Under the pieces are notes generated by a model that ran no database searches, was not told the origin of the DNA, and saw only the letters and a program-made list of their open reading frames with translations. DNA of 64,000 bases from Lachnospiraceae bacterium (GTDB taxonomy: Bacteria > Bacillota > Clostridia > Lachnospirales > Lachnospiraceae): positions 47,553 through 111,552 of the forward strand of contig JAAUZH010000007.1 of NCBI GenBank assembly GCA_014804675.1, in the 5' to 3' direction. Both the position numbers and the translations under genes were made by a program. Position 1 is the stretch's first letter, and the number at the start of each line of letters is the position of its first letter. Of this stretch, positions 43,684 through 53,148 are shown piece by piece.

Positions 43684-45813
43684 TTACTGTTCCTCCAAGT
43701 AGATTGCTACTCTGTTTTGAATGCTCTCGCCCACTTCTCTGCTTGTTTTTTCTTGATTGTAATAGGCTTTTGCTTCCTCCAATACAATATCCATAATAGG
43801 ATTATCATATATTACCTCATGGTCGATTTCCTCTATGACTTTTTGAAACTGCTCTATATCCTCTTTTGAAGAAGGCTTTCTTTGCAAAGAAACATCTCCA
43901 TACAAACTTTCCCCATCAAACGGTTCTATCTGGTAGCCCCAGGCATTCTCATAAGCTTCTCTGGCAGCATTTATCCTGATATATTCTTCCGTGCAGTCCT
44001 TCCTTAAAGGAATCATCGTAAAGGATTCCTGATATTGATAATCCGGAGCATACAGCATGCTCAAAAATTTCCAAGCAGCATCTTTCTTTCTGGACATGGA
44101 AGTAATTGCCATTTTCTGTCTTGGCAGAAAGCCAAAACCGGTTGCCCCGCCAGAAGGATAGGGCATAAGGGACACTTCCCTGCCAAAGAGCTGCCGGTAC
44201 TTTTGTAAAAGCCCAAGCACATCCCCTTCTCCCAATATATCCACTGCCAGTACCTTGCCACCCCGGATTTCATCTATGATCTGATCTGTATCTTTTACTG
44301 GTTCCGGGTCTTTTCTCTTTTCTGACAGCACCAGAAGCTTCTCAAACTCCCCAGAAGCAAAATGACAGGTCTTTGTCTCATAATCTACAAAATCAGAAAA
44401 ATGATTCCCCACCAGTTCCAAAAGCAGGTCGTATTCCGTACAGCCTTCTACATAGCCTGTGTTTTCTTCCCCTAAAACAGAAGTCTCATCTCCAATCCAG
44501 CCTCCTATCTCATAACCAGCAGGAAGCTGATACAGTTTTCCATCTGTTTCCAACAATGACAGAATATTTGTATGAAATTCCGAAAGTTCATAATCCGATT
44601 CCAAATAAGGATACATATCTTCTAAAAGCCCCTTGGCTATAAGAGAATGGAGCCCTACTCCTTCCAGACATAGAATATCCGGTGCGTGTTCTGACATCAC
44701 GTCCAAAACCAACTGCTTCTCCGGCTCCTCATACTCATTATAATCCTTAATGATAATCTGATATTCCCCATTGTTTTCATTAAATGTAGCTGCAAGCCCT
44801 CTTATTCTTGTATCCACATTCATTCCAGCCAGAATGACCGATATTTTTTCTTCCTTCTCTAGCGTCCTTCCCAAAGCATACAGCTTTTGCTCCGGCTTTG
44901 CTAATTCCCCGTAGTCCCACAGACTGGCATAAAAACCAGAATCCAATGCGGGACAGATTTCGCACACAGTCTCCGCATCAATACCGGATTCATCAAGGCT
45001 CCCTATCTGGGTCATATTCTTTTCTAAAAGATGATATCCCCATATGATATTTGCCGTGTCACAATAGTAAATATCATATTCCAGTCCATCTATGATTTTC
45101 CAATCCGCATCAAACCCGGAAATGGGAAGCTCATATTTTTCTTCTGGGGCTCCCTCCTTTAAGCACTGTACATAAACATGTCCGTCATGGTGATTGTATA
45201 CATAAGCCACCATGCCACTTCCAAGCTTTCTTAAAAATCCAAAATCCTTTCCCGAAATTACTCCTTTTCTATTCCCGTCCTCGTCACAGGCAAGAACCGC
45301 ATTCCCTGTATTCACATAAAGAAATCCATCTGCATCCATCCGTATGTCTGTTATACGATCCGCAAATGCTTCCAGAGAATGCAGCGCCTCTGTAATATCC
45401 ATGTCAGAAAGCACCTTTCCATCTTCGGAAAGCACCTTGACCTGATAGCGTGATGCCCTTTTTACCGCCATTGCCGGCCTTCCTTCCGAATCCGAAAATA
45501 CACACAGCACTTTTTCAAATTTATCAGCTTCATAGGGGATTTCCATAACAGCACCCCCATCATCAATCCAGTAAAAGCTGCTGCCTCCGGCCGCCCCAAA
45601 TTCCGTCCTATACAGAAAAAAACCATTCTCTATCCTGCATATGGCATAAATATTGCTGTCTTCCCCTATCGTCATCTGTTCCTTAACAAAAGCCGCATCC
45701 GATAATGCCGGCTCTTCTTTTACGACATTATGATAAACTGCTGTCATTGCAAAAAAGAGTCCTCCTGCCAGCAGACAGGATAATAGTATGATGATTCCTC
45801 TTTTTATTTTCAT
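43684..45813 (-). CDS. membrane-anchored propeller-like plus solute-binding fusion (copy A)
   Basis: A 709-residue protein: N-terminal anchor (about 5-27), then about 300 residues with repeated strands such as IRMDADGFLYVNTGN and VYVQCLKEG that look like a beta-propeller, and from about 320 a family-1 solute-binding domain (VDTRIRGLAATFNENNGEYQ, KDAAWKFLSMLYAPDYQYQE, C-terminal IQNRVAIYLEE). It belongs with paralogs at 48742 and 53274. It probably displays the binding domain outside the cell for the transporter genes downstream. Ligand unknown. Confidence 0.8.
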   Translation of the reverse strand: MKIKRGIIILLSCLLAGGLFFAMTAVYHNVVKEEPALSDAAFVKEQMTIGEDSNIYAICRIENGFFLYRTEFGAAGGSSFYWIDDGGAVMEIPYEADKFEKVLCVFSDSEGRPAMAVKRASRYQVKVLSEDGKVLSDMDITEALHSLEAFADRITDIRMDADGFLYVNTGNAVLACDEDGNRKGVISGKDFGFLRKLGSGMVAYVYNHHDGHVYVQCLKEGAPEEKYELPISGFDADWKIIDGLEYDIYYCDTANIIWGYHLLEKNMTQIGSLDESGIDAETVCEICPALDSGFYASLWDYGELAKPEQKLYALGRTLEKEEKISVILAGMNVDTRIRGLAATFNENNGEYQIIIKDYNEYEEPEKQLVLDVMSEHAPDILCLEGVGLHSLIAKGLLEDMYPYLESDYELSEFHTNILSLLETDGKLYQLPAGYEIGGWIGDETSVLGEENTGYVEGCTEYDLLLELVGNHFSDFVDYETKTCHFASGEFEKLLVLSEKRKDPEPVKDTDQIIDEIRGGKVLAVDILGEGDVLGLLQKYRQLFGREVSLMPYPSGGATGFGFLPRQKMAITSMSRKKDAAWKFLSMLYAPDYQYQESFTMIPLRKDCTEEYIRINAAREAYENAWGYQIEPFDGESLYGDVSLQRKPSSKEDIEQFQKVIEEIDHEVIYDNPIMDIVLEEAKAYYNQEKTSREVGESIQNRVAIYLEEQ

Positions 45814-45824
45814 GCTCTCTGCTC

Positions 45825-47522
45825 CTATTTACTCTCTCCATATAATTGTTCCACATCACTCTGCCAGATTGATTCATATAAGATTACATAATCGTCCTTT
45901 GCTATGACCTCACATTTCTGGGAACCGTTTGCCGGCATGATGAGTACTTTTTTATTATGAATGGTAAAATCTGTGTTTCCATATTCCTGCTCCAATAAAT
46001 CCGCATAGTCCACCGCATCCTCAAAAGTAGGCAGGTCCGTATCCTGAACGCCTCTCAATACCGGATAGATAAAAGTAACATCTCCTACCGTCCGGCTTGC
46101 TACGAATCCGCTTAGCAGGCAGAAGCCTTCTGCCCTACCTTCAAAATAATTTCTTTCCGTTTCTGGCAGAGACGAATATACCTGCTGTCCTGTATGTATC
46201 CTGACCTTAAAATACGGCTTTCCCTCCGGAAAGACATCCGGCATACAGTTGATATTTATCATTTCCCCTGCAAATTCAACAGGCTCTTCCCTAAACAGTG
46301 CATGGAATCCCGCAATGGGATAAAAAGCTACGCCATAATTTAAATAAATCCCCTGGCTCTGGCTGTAAAACTGCTTTCCGTTTCCGGAATAGAAAAAGGT
46401 CATTTCCGTTATCTTGCTTCCATCCGGATTGCGCACTGTAATGTAATCCCCCTTCTGGGTAAACTTCAGCTTTTTTTGTTCCTGATCCAAAACCTTTCTG
46501 ACTTTGTACGGATGGTATAACGTAAAGCAATACTCCTCCTGCGCCTCTCCCGATAGGGATAGGACTGCCTTTGCTTTTAAACAGGTCAGGACCGAAAAAT
46601 TCAAATCGTATTCCGTTACCTGAAACTCCGCTATCTCTTCCTCCGCCTGCTCCATGGCCTTTTCATTTACATAATGCCTATTATCCCATTGTTGACGGCC
46701 AAGGTAAGAACCTATTGGCATTAATCCTTCATAGGGAAGCAAAAGCATGCATATGGAAACGATTGTAATAGCCGCTCCTAAAATCGTCTTTTTCTTACCC
46801 ATATAGGCACAGATAATCATTAAAATCCCTAGCCAGAATAGAATCAGTCCCATCCTGTGCAGTTGTACCGGGTTGCCCAGGTAAAGATTAAATACAAATC
46901 CACATCCCTGCGGAAGCACTGCAAAAGGTTCAAACAGATAATAGAAAATATCGGAAAGAGTTTTCCTGTATACCCACTCCGAACAGCTTACCATACAGGA
47001 AACCAATAATCCTCCTGCAAGCTGATAGGTAAGTCCCGGAAGATAGGTAAGGCACCTTCCAATCATAATTGCCAGAATACCATCCAAAAGGTAGTTTACA
47101 GCTATTCCGATGGATATATGAACCAGATAAGGAACATAGTCCCTGTAGCCTCCTGTCCAAAAAGCCGCAAGATTGACCACATATATCACCAGACTGAAAC
47201 ATCCATGGAAAGTAAGCAGCACAGCAAACTGGCTTCTTTCCAGCCTTGTCCGATGGATTGCATACACAATCTCGCCTATTTTTGCGCTTTGCGTCTTCCT
47301 GAAAAACAAAAAGGAGGTCATAAGCAGTATGATAAAGTAATAAACTGCCAGATAACATGAAATAAAATAAACGGAATAATCATGATATGTATAAGCTCCT
47401 GCAGCAGTATAATGGAATACCTGCAAAAGCTTTGTGAATATCATGCTGTTCAATAATAGGCAGGTTATAAAAATCAGTGGGCTTTTTATAAATAATTTTA
47501 TATTTTGAAAATAATTTTTCAT
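45825..47522 (-). CDS. membrane protein with aminopeptidase-N-like beta domain (copy A)
   Basis: About 565 residues. Residues about 1-300 form six to eight membrane helices as in ABC-2 permeases. After a linker, about 320-565 form a beta-rich domain resembling the N-terminal saddle of M1 aminopeptidases (VTEYDLNFSVLTCLKAKAVLSL, FTLYHPYKV, FYPIAGF). The HExxH zinc site of M1 enzymes is absent. Start at ATG 47522 has AAGGAG 4 nt upstream. It follows a stem-loop after the secreted peptide gene. The paralog at 50943 has the same plan. Confidence 0.7.
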   Translation of the reverse strand: MKNYFQNIKLFIKSPLIFITCLLLNSMIFTKLLQVFHYTAAGAYTYHDYSVYFISCYLAVYYFIILLMTSFLFFRKTQSAKIGEIVYAIHRTRLERSQFAVLLTFHGCFSLVIYVVNLAAFWTGGYRDYVPYLVHISIGIAVNYLLDGILAIMIGRCLTYLPGLTYQLAGGLLVSCMVSCSEWVYRKTLSDIFYYLFEPFAVLPQGCGFVFNLYLGNPVQLHRMGLILFWLGILMIICAYMGKKKTILGAAITIVSICMLLLPYEGLMPIGSYLGRQQWDNRHYVNEKAMEQAEEEIAEFQVTEYDLNFSVLTCLKAKAVLSLSGEAQEEYCFTLYHPYKVRKVLDQEQKKLKFTQKGDYITVRNPDGSKITEMTFFYSGNGKQFYSQSQGIYLNYGVAFYPIAGFHALFREEPVEFAGEMININCMPDVFPEGKPYFKVRIHTGQQVYSSLPETERNYFEGRAEGFCLLSGFVASRTVGDVTFIYPVLRGVQDTDLPTFEDAVDYADLLEQEYGNTDFTIHNKKVLIMPANGSQKCEVIAKDDYVILYESIWQSDVEQLYGESK

Positions 47523-47536
47523 TTTGCTCCTTATCA

Positions 47537-47564
47537 GGAAGAGGCTGTAAAGCCAGCCTCTTCC
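47537..47564 (-). other. stem-loop between peptide A and its membrane gene
   Basis: Perfect 11-bp inverted repeat, GGAAGAGGCTG (47537-47547) and its complement (47554-47564), 6-nt loop, in the 50-bp gap after the peptide stop. No T-run, so it looks more like an RNA stabiliser or partial attenuator than a full terminator. The second cassette has a matching hairpin at 52662-52685. Confidence 0.7.
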
Positions 47565-47572
47565 ATAAATCA

Positions 47573-47920
47573 CTACTCTACTTTTATGATTCCATATCCA
47601 GTTCCGCCCGTTAATGCCAGTCTATAAGTTGTATATCCGGCAGTCGTATTTGTATAAGTTGTTTCTGCACTAGCAGTTGACGTAGAAACTGCTTTCCACG
47701 CACCACTGTCTGCTTGTTGAACAGTTCCTGTTAATGTCTTCTTTGTATAGGGATGTAATGTGTATGAAAATCCTTTTGTGCTTGCTGATACTATCCCTGA
47801 ATATTCTGGACCGTCTCCCCTCTTAGTTACCATTTTACTGGTAGAGGCAAGTGCTGTTCCCCCAATCAACATTGACATGGCACATACAATTGCTACTGTT
47901 TTCACTAGCTTCTTTTTCAT
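47573..47920 (-). CDS. small secreted peptide A of the duplicated cassette
   Basis: 115 residues: Sec signal peptide (MKKKLVKTVAIVCAMSML…, cleavage likely after ALA25) and a mature part of about 90 residues that is Thr/Ser/Gly-rich, with no Cys, ending GYGIIKVE. The start at 47920 has AAGGAG 10 nt upstream. Peptide B (52697) shares SKMVTK and the ending GYG[IV][IV]xV. The layout vaguely recalls the lactococcin-972 class, but I cannot confirm that. It has its own promoter and is first in its operon, so it is probably made in excess of the membrane proteins. Confidence 0.75.
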   Translation of the reverse strand: MKKKLVKTVAIVCAMSMLIGGTALASTSKMVTKRGDGPEYSGIVSASTKGFSYTLHPYTKKTLTGTVQQADSGAWKAVSTSTASAETTYTNTTAGYTTYRLALTGGTGYGIIKVE

Positions 47921-47988
47921 TTTTTGTTTTCTCCTTTCTCTTCCCAACTGCATACAGTATTCAATGTTTTATGCATTAATGTAATTTA

Positions 47989-48017
47989 ATCATAAAGCAT
48001 TTCGGACACTAAATCAA
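47989..48017 (-). promoter_or_regulatory. promoter of peptide A operon
   Basis: Minus strand TTGATT (48012-48017), 17-bp spacer, TATGAT (47989-47994). Just upstream is ACACTTGTAACAAA, close to ACGTTTGCAACAAA at the same place before peptide B; this is a candidate activator site. Confidence 0.75.
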
Positions 48018-48079
48018 GTTTTTTGTTACAAGTGTTATGTGAAGGTATGCATTCCATCCTTCTACGTACCGACTAATCT

Positions 48080-48724
48080 CTACTCCCATCTCCGCTTACT
48101 TACCCAAACCGCCATTCCAAACAATCCAATCCCAATAATCAGAAAAATTCCGCTATGGAAATAGTCTTGGAAACGGTTTACCGGCAATTCTACTGCATAA
48201 GAAAGTCCTCCTCTCTTTCCGATACCGGCACTGAACACCGTATAAAGAAATACGGCAAGAACCGTTATCATCTTACTTCTTGTCATATACAACAGAAACG
48301 ATACCGTTCCCTGAAAAAAAACACAGACACAAAAAATCCGAAAATATTCATAAAAATATCCTTTTAAATAATAGTGATAGAGCAAATAGGATGGAAGCAA
48401 CAGCAGATTAAAATATACAGAATAAAATGCCCCCATCAAGATAGGTCTTTTATATACCGAATCATACAATTCCTGCTTTCTGCCCTCCAGCCATTCCTCC
48501 AATTGAAACAAAAGCCAGAATATGGATAGAAATGGAATAACCGTCTGGGTTATCCCAAGCAGCTTTTTATAAGTTTCTATCGTATAGATTCCTGCTTTAG
48601 GACGAAGAAAGCACAAAAATACAGCAGGCAGGACAAGCAGCACTGCTACCATAGGAAGATAATACATTATTCCCATCTGTTTTTGTTTTAAGCGGTATAT
48701 CCTACATCCTCTCTTTATCCACAT
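48080..48724 (-). CDS. ABC-2-like membrane protein of the peptide cassette (copy B)
   Basis: A 214-residue protein with six hydrophobic segments, aligning over its length with the 219-residue protein at 42186-42845 (both have SVTE/GITQTVIPFFSVFWL-like helices and a KGYFYEYFRI / KGFFYEYVRI segment). It ends cassette B, 18 bp after the binding-protein gene. Unlike copy A it has no ATPase next to it, so it may share the one at 42809. Confidence 0.75.
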   Translation of the reverse strand: MWIKRGCRIYRLKQKQMGIMYYLPMVAVLLVLPAVFLCFLRPKAGIYTIETYKKLLGITQTVIPFLSIFWLLFQLEEWLEGRKQELYDSVYKRPILMGAFYSVYFNLLLLPSYLLYHYYLKGYFYEYFRIFCVCVFFQGTVSFLLYMTRSKMITVLAVFLYTVFSAGIGKRGGLSYAVELPVNRFQDYFHSGIFLIIGIGLFGMAVWVSKRRWE

Positions 48725-48741
48725 AAGCAGTTATCTCCCTC

Positions 48742-50946
48742 TTACTCCTGCAAATACATACTGACTCTGTTCTGAATCGCTGTTGCAGCCTCTCTCGGAC
48801 TTTTTTCTCCGTTAAAGTAATCCTCCGCTTCTTCCCTTATGATATCAAAAATCATTTCATCCATGATAGACTGGTGGTCTATAGAAGCAATCAATTCCCG
48901 AAAACGAGAAGCGTCTTCCATGGATGCCGGTTTTAGCGAAATAGTCATATCAGAAAAATCCACTTCCTGATTAATAGGTTCTATAAAGCGCTGCATATCA
49001 TCCATATATCCGTCTACCGTAGTCTGCCTTTTTATATATTCCTCCAATGCTTCTAAATTTACCGGAATCTGTCCGCCTCCTGCATCCCTCAATTGTTTTT
49101 CCTTATTCAGCTGCATTTCCAGAAAGCTCCATGCAGCCTCTTTATGCTCTGACAGGCTGCAGATGCCATAGCTCCGCCCTGCCAAAAAGCCCACACCGCT
49201 CTCTTCTACAACAGGATATGGAACAACCGTAATTTCCTTTTGATATAGATTTGAAAATAACTGATAATTGCATATATCATAAGGGCTATTATCCCATCTT
49301 GCCCCAATTGCCTTATCCGTCTCGATTCCCTCTAAAACGAAATCCATGACCACATAACTGTCCATATGCTCTAATCGTTTATCTGATAGGGCATTTGCGC
49401 ACTCCAGCATAGAAATAAACTGCTCTGTATCAAACTGACAACTTTTTGTCTTATCATCAACCAGCTTATGGAAATTATTGGCTGTGATTTTTTCTAGCAA
49501 CTCTTCCTTACCGATATCTATAATAAATCTTTCCTCTTCTTCCCCTATTTCCTTTATATCATTCACCAGCATTTTTTCATCTGCCAAAGTTCCTTTTGCT
49601 GTAATGATTCCATCAATTGTGTAGTTTACACAGATTTGATACAGCCTGCCATCCTGAGAAAGCAGGTTTATAATATTGCTATCCAGCTTTTTCTTTAACC
49701 CACTACTTTCCAGATAAGGAGTAAGGTCTTCCAATAATTGCCGGTTCTGAAGCTGATACAGATTTACATCTGCCAGATAAATAATATCCGGATTTTCTCC
49801 TGACATCATATCCAATACCATTTGCTTTTTGGGCTCTTCAAATTGAGAATAATCCTTAATCTTTATATAATACTCCTGATTGCTTCCATTAAACTCCTCT
49901 ACTGTTTCCATCATGAGCCCATCCGGATAAACTACAGCCAGCAGAAGTTCCTCTCTCCCGCTTTTCGTCGCTCCGGGCTGCACATAATATAAATCATTTC
50001 CAACATAAAATCCTTCCTTATTATAAGTATCCGCTGACATGAAAATATCCAGAGCCGCCGTTACTCCATATCGGCTCATGTCATTTACAGGAAGCCCTGC
50101 CTCATATAGATTTACAAGCACTGTGCTCTGCTCCTTCTCTAAATCATATCCATACAGCAGATAATTGGCATCATAATAATACAAATCATAGGCAGCGCCA
50201 TCCTGAATCGCCTCGAAGTCCCCAATGCCCTTTATGGGAAGAATGTATTTCTTATCTGCCTTTGCTTCTAAAAAAGTCTGCACAGCAAGTTGCGTACCGG
50301 TACCTGCAGTATCTTCCTCCACATAAATATAAGCAATTCTTCCATTTCGTATGTTCCTTAAACATCCCACGGACAGCAGCCCGTTTATCTGCTCTTTCAG
50401 CTTTCCCTGACTGCTATATACATAAATACATTTCTCTCCTTCTTCTCTCAGGAGCACATAAAGATCTCCTGCTTCATCCATGCGCACGGATTCTACCTGC
50501 TTATCTCCAATACTTTCCGAGAGACTCCATGTATGAATACAATTACCGGAAGAATCAAATTCCTTCATATAAATATCCGTTGCCTTGGAAAGCAGCACAA
50601 GAAGCCTGCCCTGCCCACTATGGCATAAGTCCAGTACCTTTTCAAATTTCTCCAGCTTATAAGGAGCGCTTTCCACATTTCCTTCCTTATCAATATAACA
50701 AAAACTTCCAAAATACTGTTCATAGACCGGATATGTATAGACCACTGCCCTTTCATTTATGATACATAGCCGCTTGGCTGACTGCAGATTCTCAGATTCA
50801 ATCAGGGTTATGCCTGCCTCCTGATTTTCGAATGCCGATTGCTGCCCTGCTCCCCATATGGCTTTTATGCCAAAAAATACTGCCAAGGCAATCAAAAATG
50901 CTACAAGAAAGATGCCTGCTTTCCTTACTATGTATGTTTTTTTCAT
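48742..50946 (-). CDS. membrane-anchored propeller-like plus solute-binding fusion (copy B)
   Basis: A 734-residue paralog of the protein at 43684: anchor helix (about 10-30), strand-repeat region to about 340 (VRMDEAGDLYVLLREEG), then a solute-binding domain (VEEFNGSNQEYYIKIKDYSQ, PDIIYLADVNLYQLQNRQLLEDLTPY, C-terminal AAWSFLEMQLNKE and IQNRVSMYLQE). Start overlaps the membrane gene stop by 4 nt (ATGA), so translation is coupled. The spacing of the two domains is the same as in copy A. Confidence 0.8.
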   Translation of the reverse strand: MKKTYIVRKAGIFLVAFLIALAVFFGIKAIWGAGQQSAFENQEAGITLIESENLQSAKRLCIINERAVVYTYPVYEQYFGSFCYIDKEGNVESAPYKLEKFEKVLDLCHSGQGRLLVLLSKATDIYMKEFDSSGNCIHTWSLSESIGDKQVESVRMDEAGDLYVLLREEGEKCIYVYSSQGKLKEQINGLLSVGCLRNIRNGRIAYIYVEEDTAGTGTQLAVQTFLEAKADKKYILPIKGIGDFEAIQDGAAYDLYYYDANYLLYGYDLEKEQSTVLVNLYEAGLPVNDMSRYGVTAALDIFMSADTYNKEGFYVGNDLYYVQPGATKSGREELLLAVVYPDGLMMETVEEFNGSNQEYYIKIKDYSQFEEPKKQMVLDMMSGENPDIIYLADVNLYQLQNRQLLEDLTPYLESSGLKKKLDSNIINLLSQDGRLYQICVNYTIDGIITAKGTLADEKMLVNDIKEIGEEEERFIIDIGKEELLEKITANNFHKLVDDKTKSCQFDTEQFISMLECANALSDKRLEHMDSYVVMDFVLEGIETDKAIGARWDNSPYDICNYQLFSNLYQKEITVVPYPVVEESGVGFLAGRSYGICSLSEHKEAAWSFLEMQLNKEKQLRDAGGGQIPVNLEALEEYIKRQTTVDGYMDDMQRFIEPINQEVDFSDMTISLKPASMEDASRFRELIASIDHQSIMDEMIFDIIREEAEDYFNGEKSPREAATAIQNRVSMYLQE

Positions 50947-52649
50947 CTTGCCTCCAATTTTTCCTTCAAATAGTCCATTTCATATGTTCGTACACTATCA
51001 GAAAACAATAAATAATGATCATGAACCACAGGACACTGCATGGAAATAGAACTTGGCAATACAATTACCGTCTTGTCTGTTAGGGAAAATGCTTCCTGTC
51101 CTGATTTCTCGTAGAGAAGCCCCGCATACTCCACCACATCTTCATAAGAAGAAAATCCTCCTTGTTCCAGCCATTCCAATCTTGGATGGATAAAGACAGT
51201 GTCACCGACTACAGTTTTTTCCAATAATCCGGCAAAAAGTCCAAAGGTGTCACCTTCCCCTTCAAAGCTGTTTTTCCCATTTTCCGTTAAGGTAGAATAA
51301 ACTTTGCGAGGTGTAATTACCTTCACCTGAAAATGCGCTCTCTCCTGCAGGTAAGATGGGTAGAATCCATAACCATATTCACTTTTCCCATATATCTTTT
51401 GAAAACCAGCCATTGGATAAAAGCAGGTTCCGGGCATCAGATTGATTCCTTCCATCTGGCTGTATAGTTCTTTTCCGTTTCCATAATAGGATAACTTTAT
51501 CTGCTCCAACGTTTTTCCCACTGACGGATAGACTGTCAGGTAATCTCCGTCTCTTTCATATGCAAGCTTTTCTCCATCCTGACTGCGCACATCCATTACC
51601 CGATAAGGATGATATAAGGTGAATTGGTATTGCTCTAAATTCTTTTCCCGTATGTGCATAGTCACTTCTGCATACAGACAGGTAAAAACATGAAATTCCA
51701 TCTCATAATCCGTTACTGCAAATTCCGGCTGTTTTTCCTTTTCCTCCACTATCCGTTCTTCATTACCATTGTAATCATAATAATGGTATACCGGATACCA
51801 TGTACCGCCACCCCCATAATAGGACTGTCCTAATTCTTCATAAGGCAACATTAAAATAAGAACTGCCAGAAGCAGCACTCCTGCCAGGAATTTCTTTTTC
51901 CTTTTTAACACAATCGCAACAATCATGCCAAATAACATCCCCCAAAACAGGATGGTTCCCACTTGATGTATCTGTATTGGCAGACCAATGTGCTGCTGTA
52001 TTCCCCATTCTCCACCTCCGGGAGTAATAATCTGTAGCAGTGCATAAAGCTTATAAAACAGCTCTTTGTTTTCTACTTGGTAATAAAGTTCCTCTTTACA
52101 ATACCCCCCAAACAAAATAGTAATAAAAACTGCCAAAAGCACCTGATATTTTACTTTTGACACAAGGGAAACGGCTTCTGCAGCCAATATCATTACCATT
52201 CCTACAGCCAGATAATTTGCTAAAACGTACAGAATCATCTGCCTGAGAAATTCCATATCATTTTTAAAATGGCTCTGAAAAAAGGCTGCCGCATTAATAA
52301 ATAGAAGCGCTCCCGCAATTGCCAGATTCCAGATGAACAATGCCCATCTCCTTGCCCGTAATTCCCTGCTCCTGTCCACAGAGCATACTATTTCTTCCAT
52401 ATGCTCTAATTTATTTACATTAAATGCATACAGTGCCATGAATAAAATAACAGGAATGAAGTAAGGCACCATACGTACGTTTTCCTGCAGCATACGATAT
52501 GCCACATCCATAGGATAGCCTGCACTCTCTTCTGCTACAGACCAATAAAATACCTTTATAAACTCTACTATTAAGAAAGCATAAAAAATAAAAAAGCTGA
52601 GTAGGAATATTTTATTTTTACGTAAAAGCTTCAAGTTATATATTATCAT
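50943..52649 (-). CDS. membrane protein with aminopeptidase-N-like beta domain (copy B)
   Basis: A 568-residue paralog of the protein at 45825: about seven helices in residues 1-300, then the saddle-like beta domain (VTDYEMEFHVFTCLYAEVTM, FTLYHPYRVMDV, ACFYPMAGF-like block), no HExxH. The start ATG at 52649 has no close Shine-Dalgarno sequence; the nearest GGAGG lies before the stem-loop at 52662-52685, so folding may bring it near. Confidence 0.7.
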   Translation of the reverse strand: MIIYNLKLLRKNKIFLLSFFIFYAFLIVEFIKVFYWSVAEESAGYPMDVAYRMLQENVRMVPYFIPVILFMALYAFNVNKLEHMEEIVCSVDRSRELRARRWALFIWNLAIAGALLFINAAAFFQSHFKNDMEFLRQMILYVLANYLAVGMVMILAAEAVSLVSKVKYQVLLAVFITILFGGYCKEELYYQVENKELFYKLYALLQIITPGGGEWGIQQHIGLPIQIHQVGTILFWGMLFGMIVAIVLKRKKKFLAGVLLLAVLILMLPYEELGQSYYGGGGTWYPVYHYYDYNGNEERIVEEKEKQPEFAVTDYEMEFHVFTCLYAEVTMHIREKNLEQYQFTLYHPYRVMDVRSQDGEKLAYERDGDYLTVYPSVGKTLEQIKLSYYGNGKELYSQMEGINLMPGTCFYPMAGFQKIYGKSEYGYGFYPSYLQERAHFQVKVITPRKVYSTLTENGKNSFEGEGDTFGLFAGLLEKTVVGDTVFIHPRLEWLEQGGFSSYEDVVEYAGLLYEKSGQEAFSLTDKTVIVLPSSISMQCPVVHDHYLLFSDSVRTYEMDYLKEKLEAR

Positions 52650-52661
52650 GTTTTTTCATAG

Positions 52662-52685
52662 GGTGCGGTCAGTTTTGACCGCACC
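52662..52685 (-). other. stem-loop between peptide B and its membrane gene
   Basis: Perfect 10-bp repeat GGTGCGGTCA and complement with a 4-nt loop, 12 bp after the peptide stop. No T-run. Same position as the hairpin in cassette A though the sequence is different, which points to conserved function rather than shared ancestry of the bases. Confidence 0.7.
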
Positions 52686-52696
52686 TACCTCCTTTA

Positions 52697-53053
52697 TTAT
52701 TGGACAGTCACTACTCCATAGCCATATCCATCACTTAAATGTACCCTATAGCTATAATTTGCCTCCTGATAAAATGAACCAGTTGTTCTAGTTGAATATT
52801 TTTTTAGTCCAACTACGTCTTTGAAAACTCCTCCCGGACTATATTGCCGAATACCACCTTTCAAACTCTCATTTGTATTAGGTTTAAACTCATAGCTTCC
52901 CACTGAACCCGAACAACTTGCAATAGCAGCTGTACTTATTACCGTTGAATCTCCAGATTTCGTTACCATCTTACTGGAAGTAGCAAACACAGTTCCTCCC
53001 ACTAACATTGACATGGCACTTACAAGCGCCACTGTTCTTATTATCTTCTTCAT
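52697..53053 (-). CDS. small secreted peptide B of the duplicated cassette
   Basis: 118 residues: signal peptide (MKKIIRTVALVSAMSMLVGG, cleavage near TVFA24) and a mature part of about 94 residues with one Cys, rich in Ser, Gly, Tyr, ending DGYGYGVVTVQ. Shares with peptide A the signal region, SKMVTK after cleavage and the C-terminal pattern; the middle is diverged. AAAGGAG lies upstream. Function unknown: bacteriocin-like, signalling or surface peptide are all possible. Confidence 0.75.
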   Translation of the reverse strand: MKKIIRTVALVSAMSMLVGGTVFATSSKMVTKSGDSTVISTAAIASCSGSVGSYEFKPNTNESLKGGIRQYSPGGVFKDVVGLKKYSTRTTGSFYQEANYSYRVHLSDGYGYGVVTVQ

Positions 53054-53119
53054 CGCTTTTTCTCCTTTCTCTTTCTAATTGCATGTAATTTTCAATAGTT
53101 TATACATTTATACAATTCA

Positions 53120-53148
53120 ATTATAAAATAGTCCATTCTCCAAATCAA
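53120..53148 (-). promoter_or_regulatory. promoter of peptide B operon
   Basis: Minus strand TTGATT (53143-53148), 17-bp spacer, TATAAT (53120-53125), near-consensus. The sequence ACGTTTGCAACAAA just upstream matches the box upstream of peptide A. Confidence 0.8.

Noticed and set aside
47573..53053. Calling the secreted peptides lactococcin-972 bacteriocins
   Set aside because: Similarity is only in size and general composition; typical partner genes of that class do not match here.
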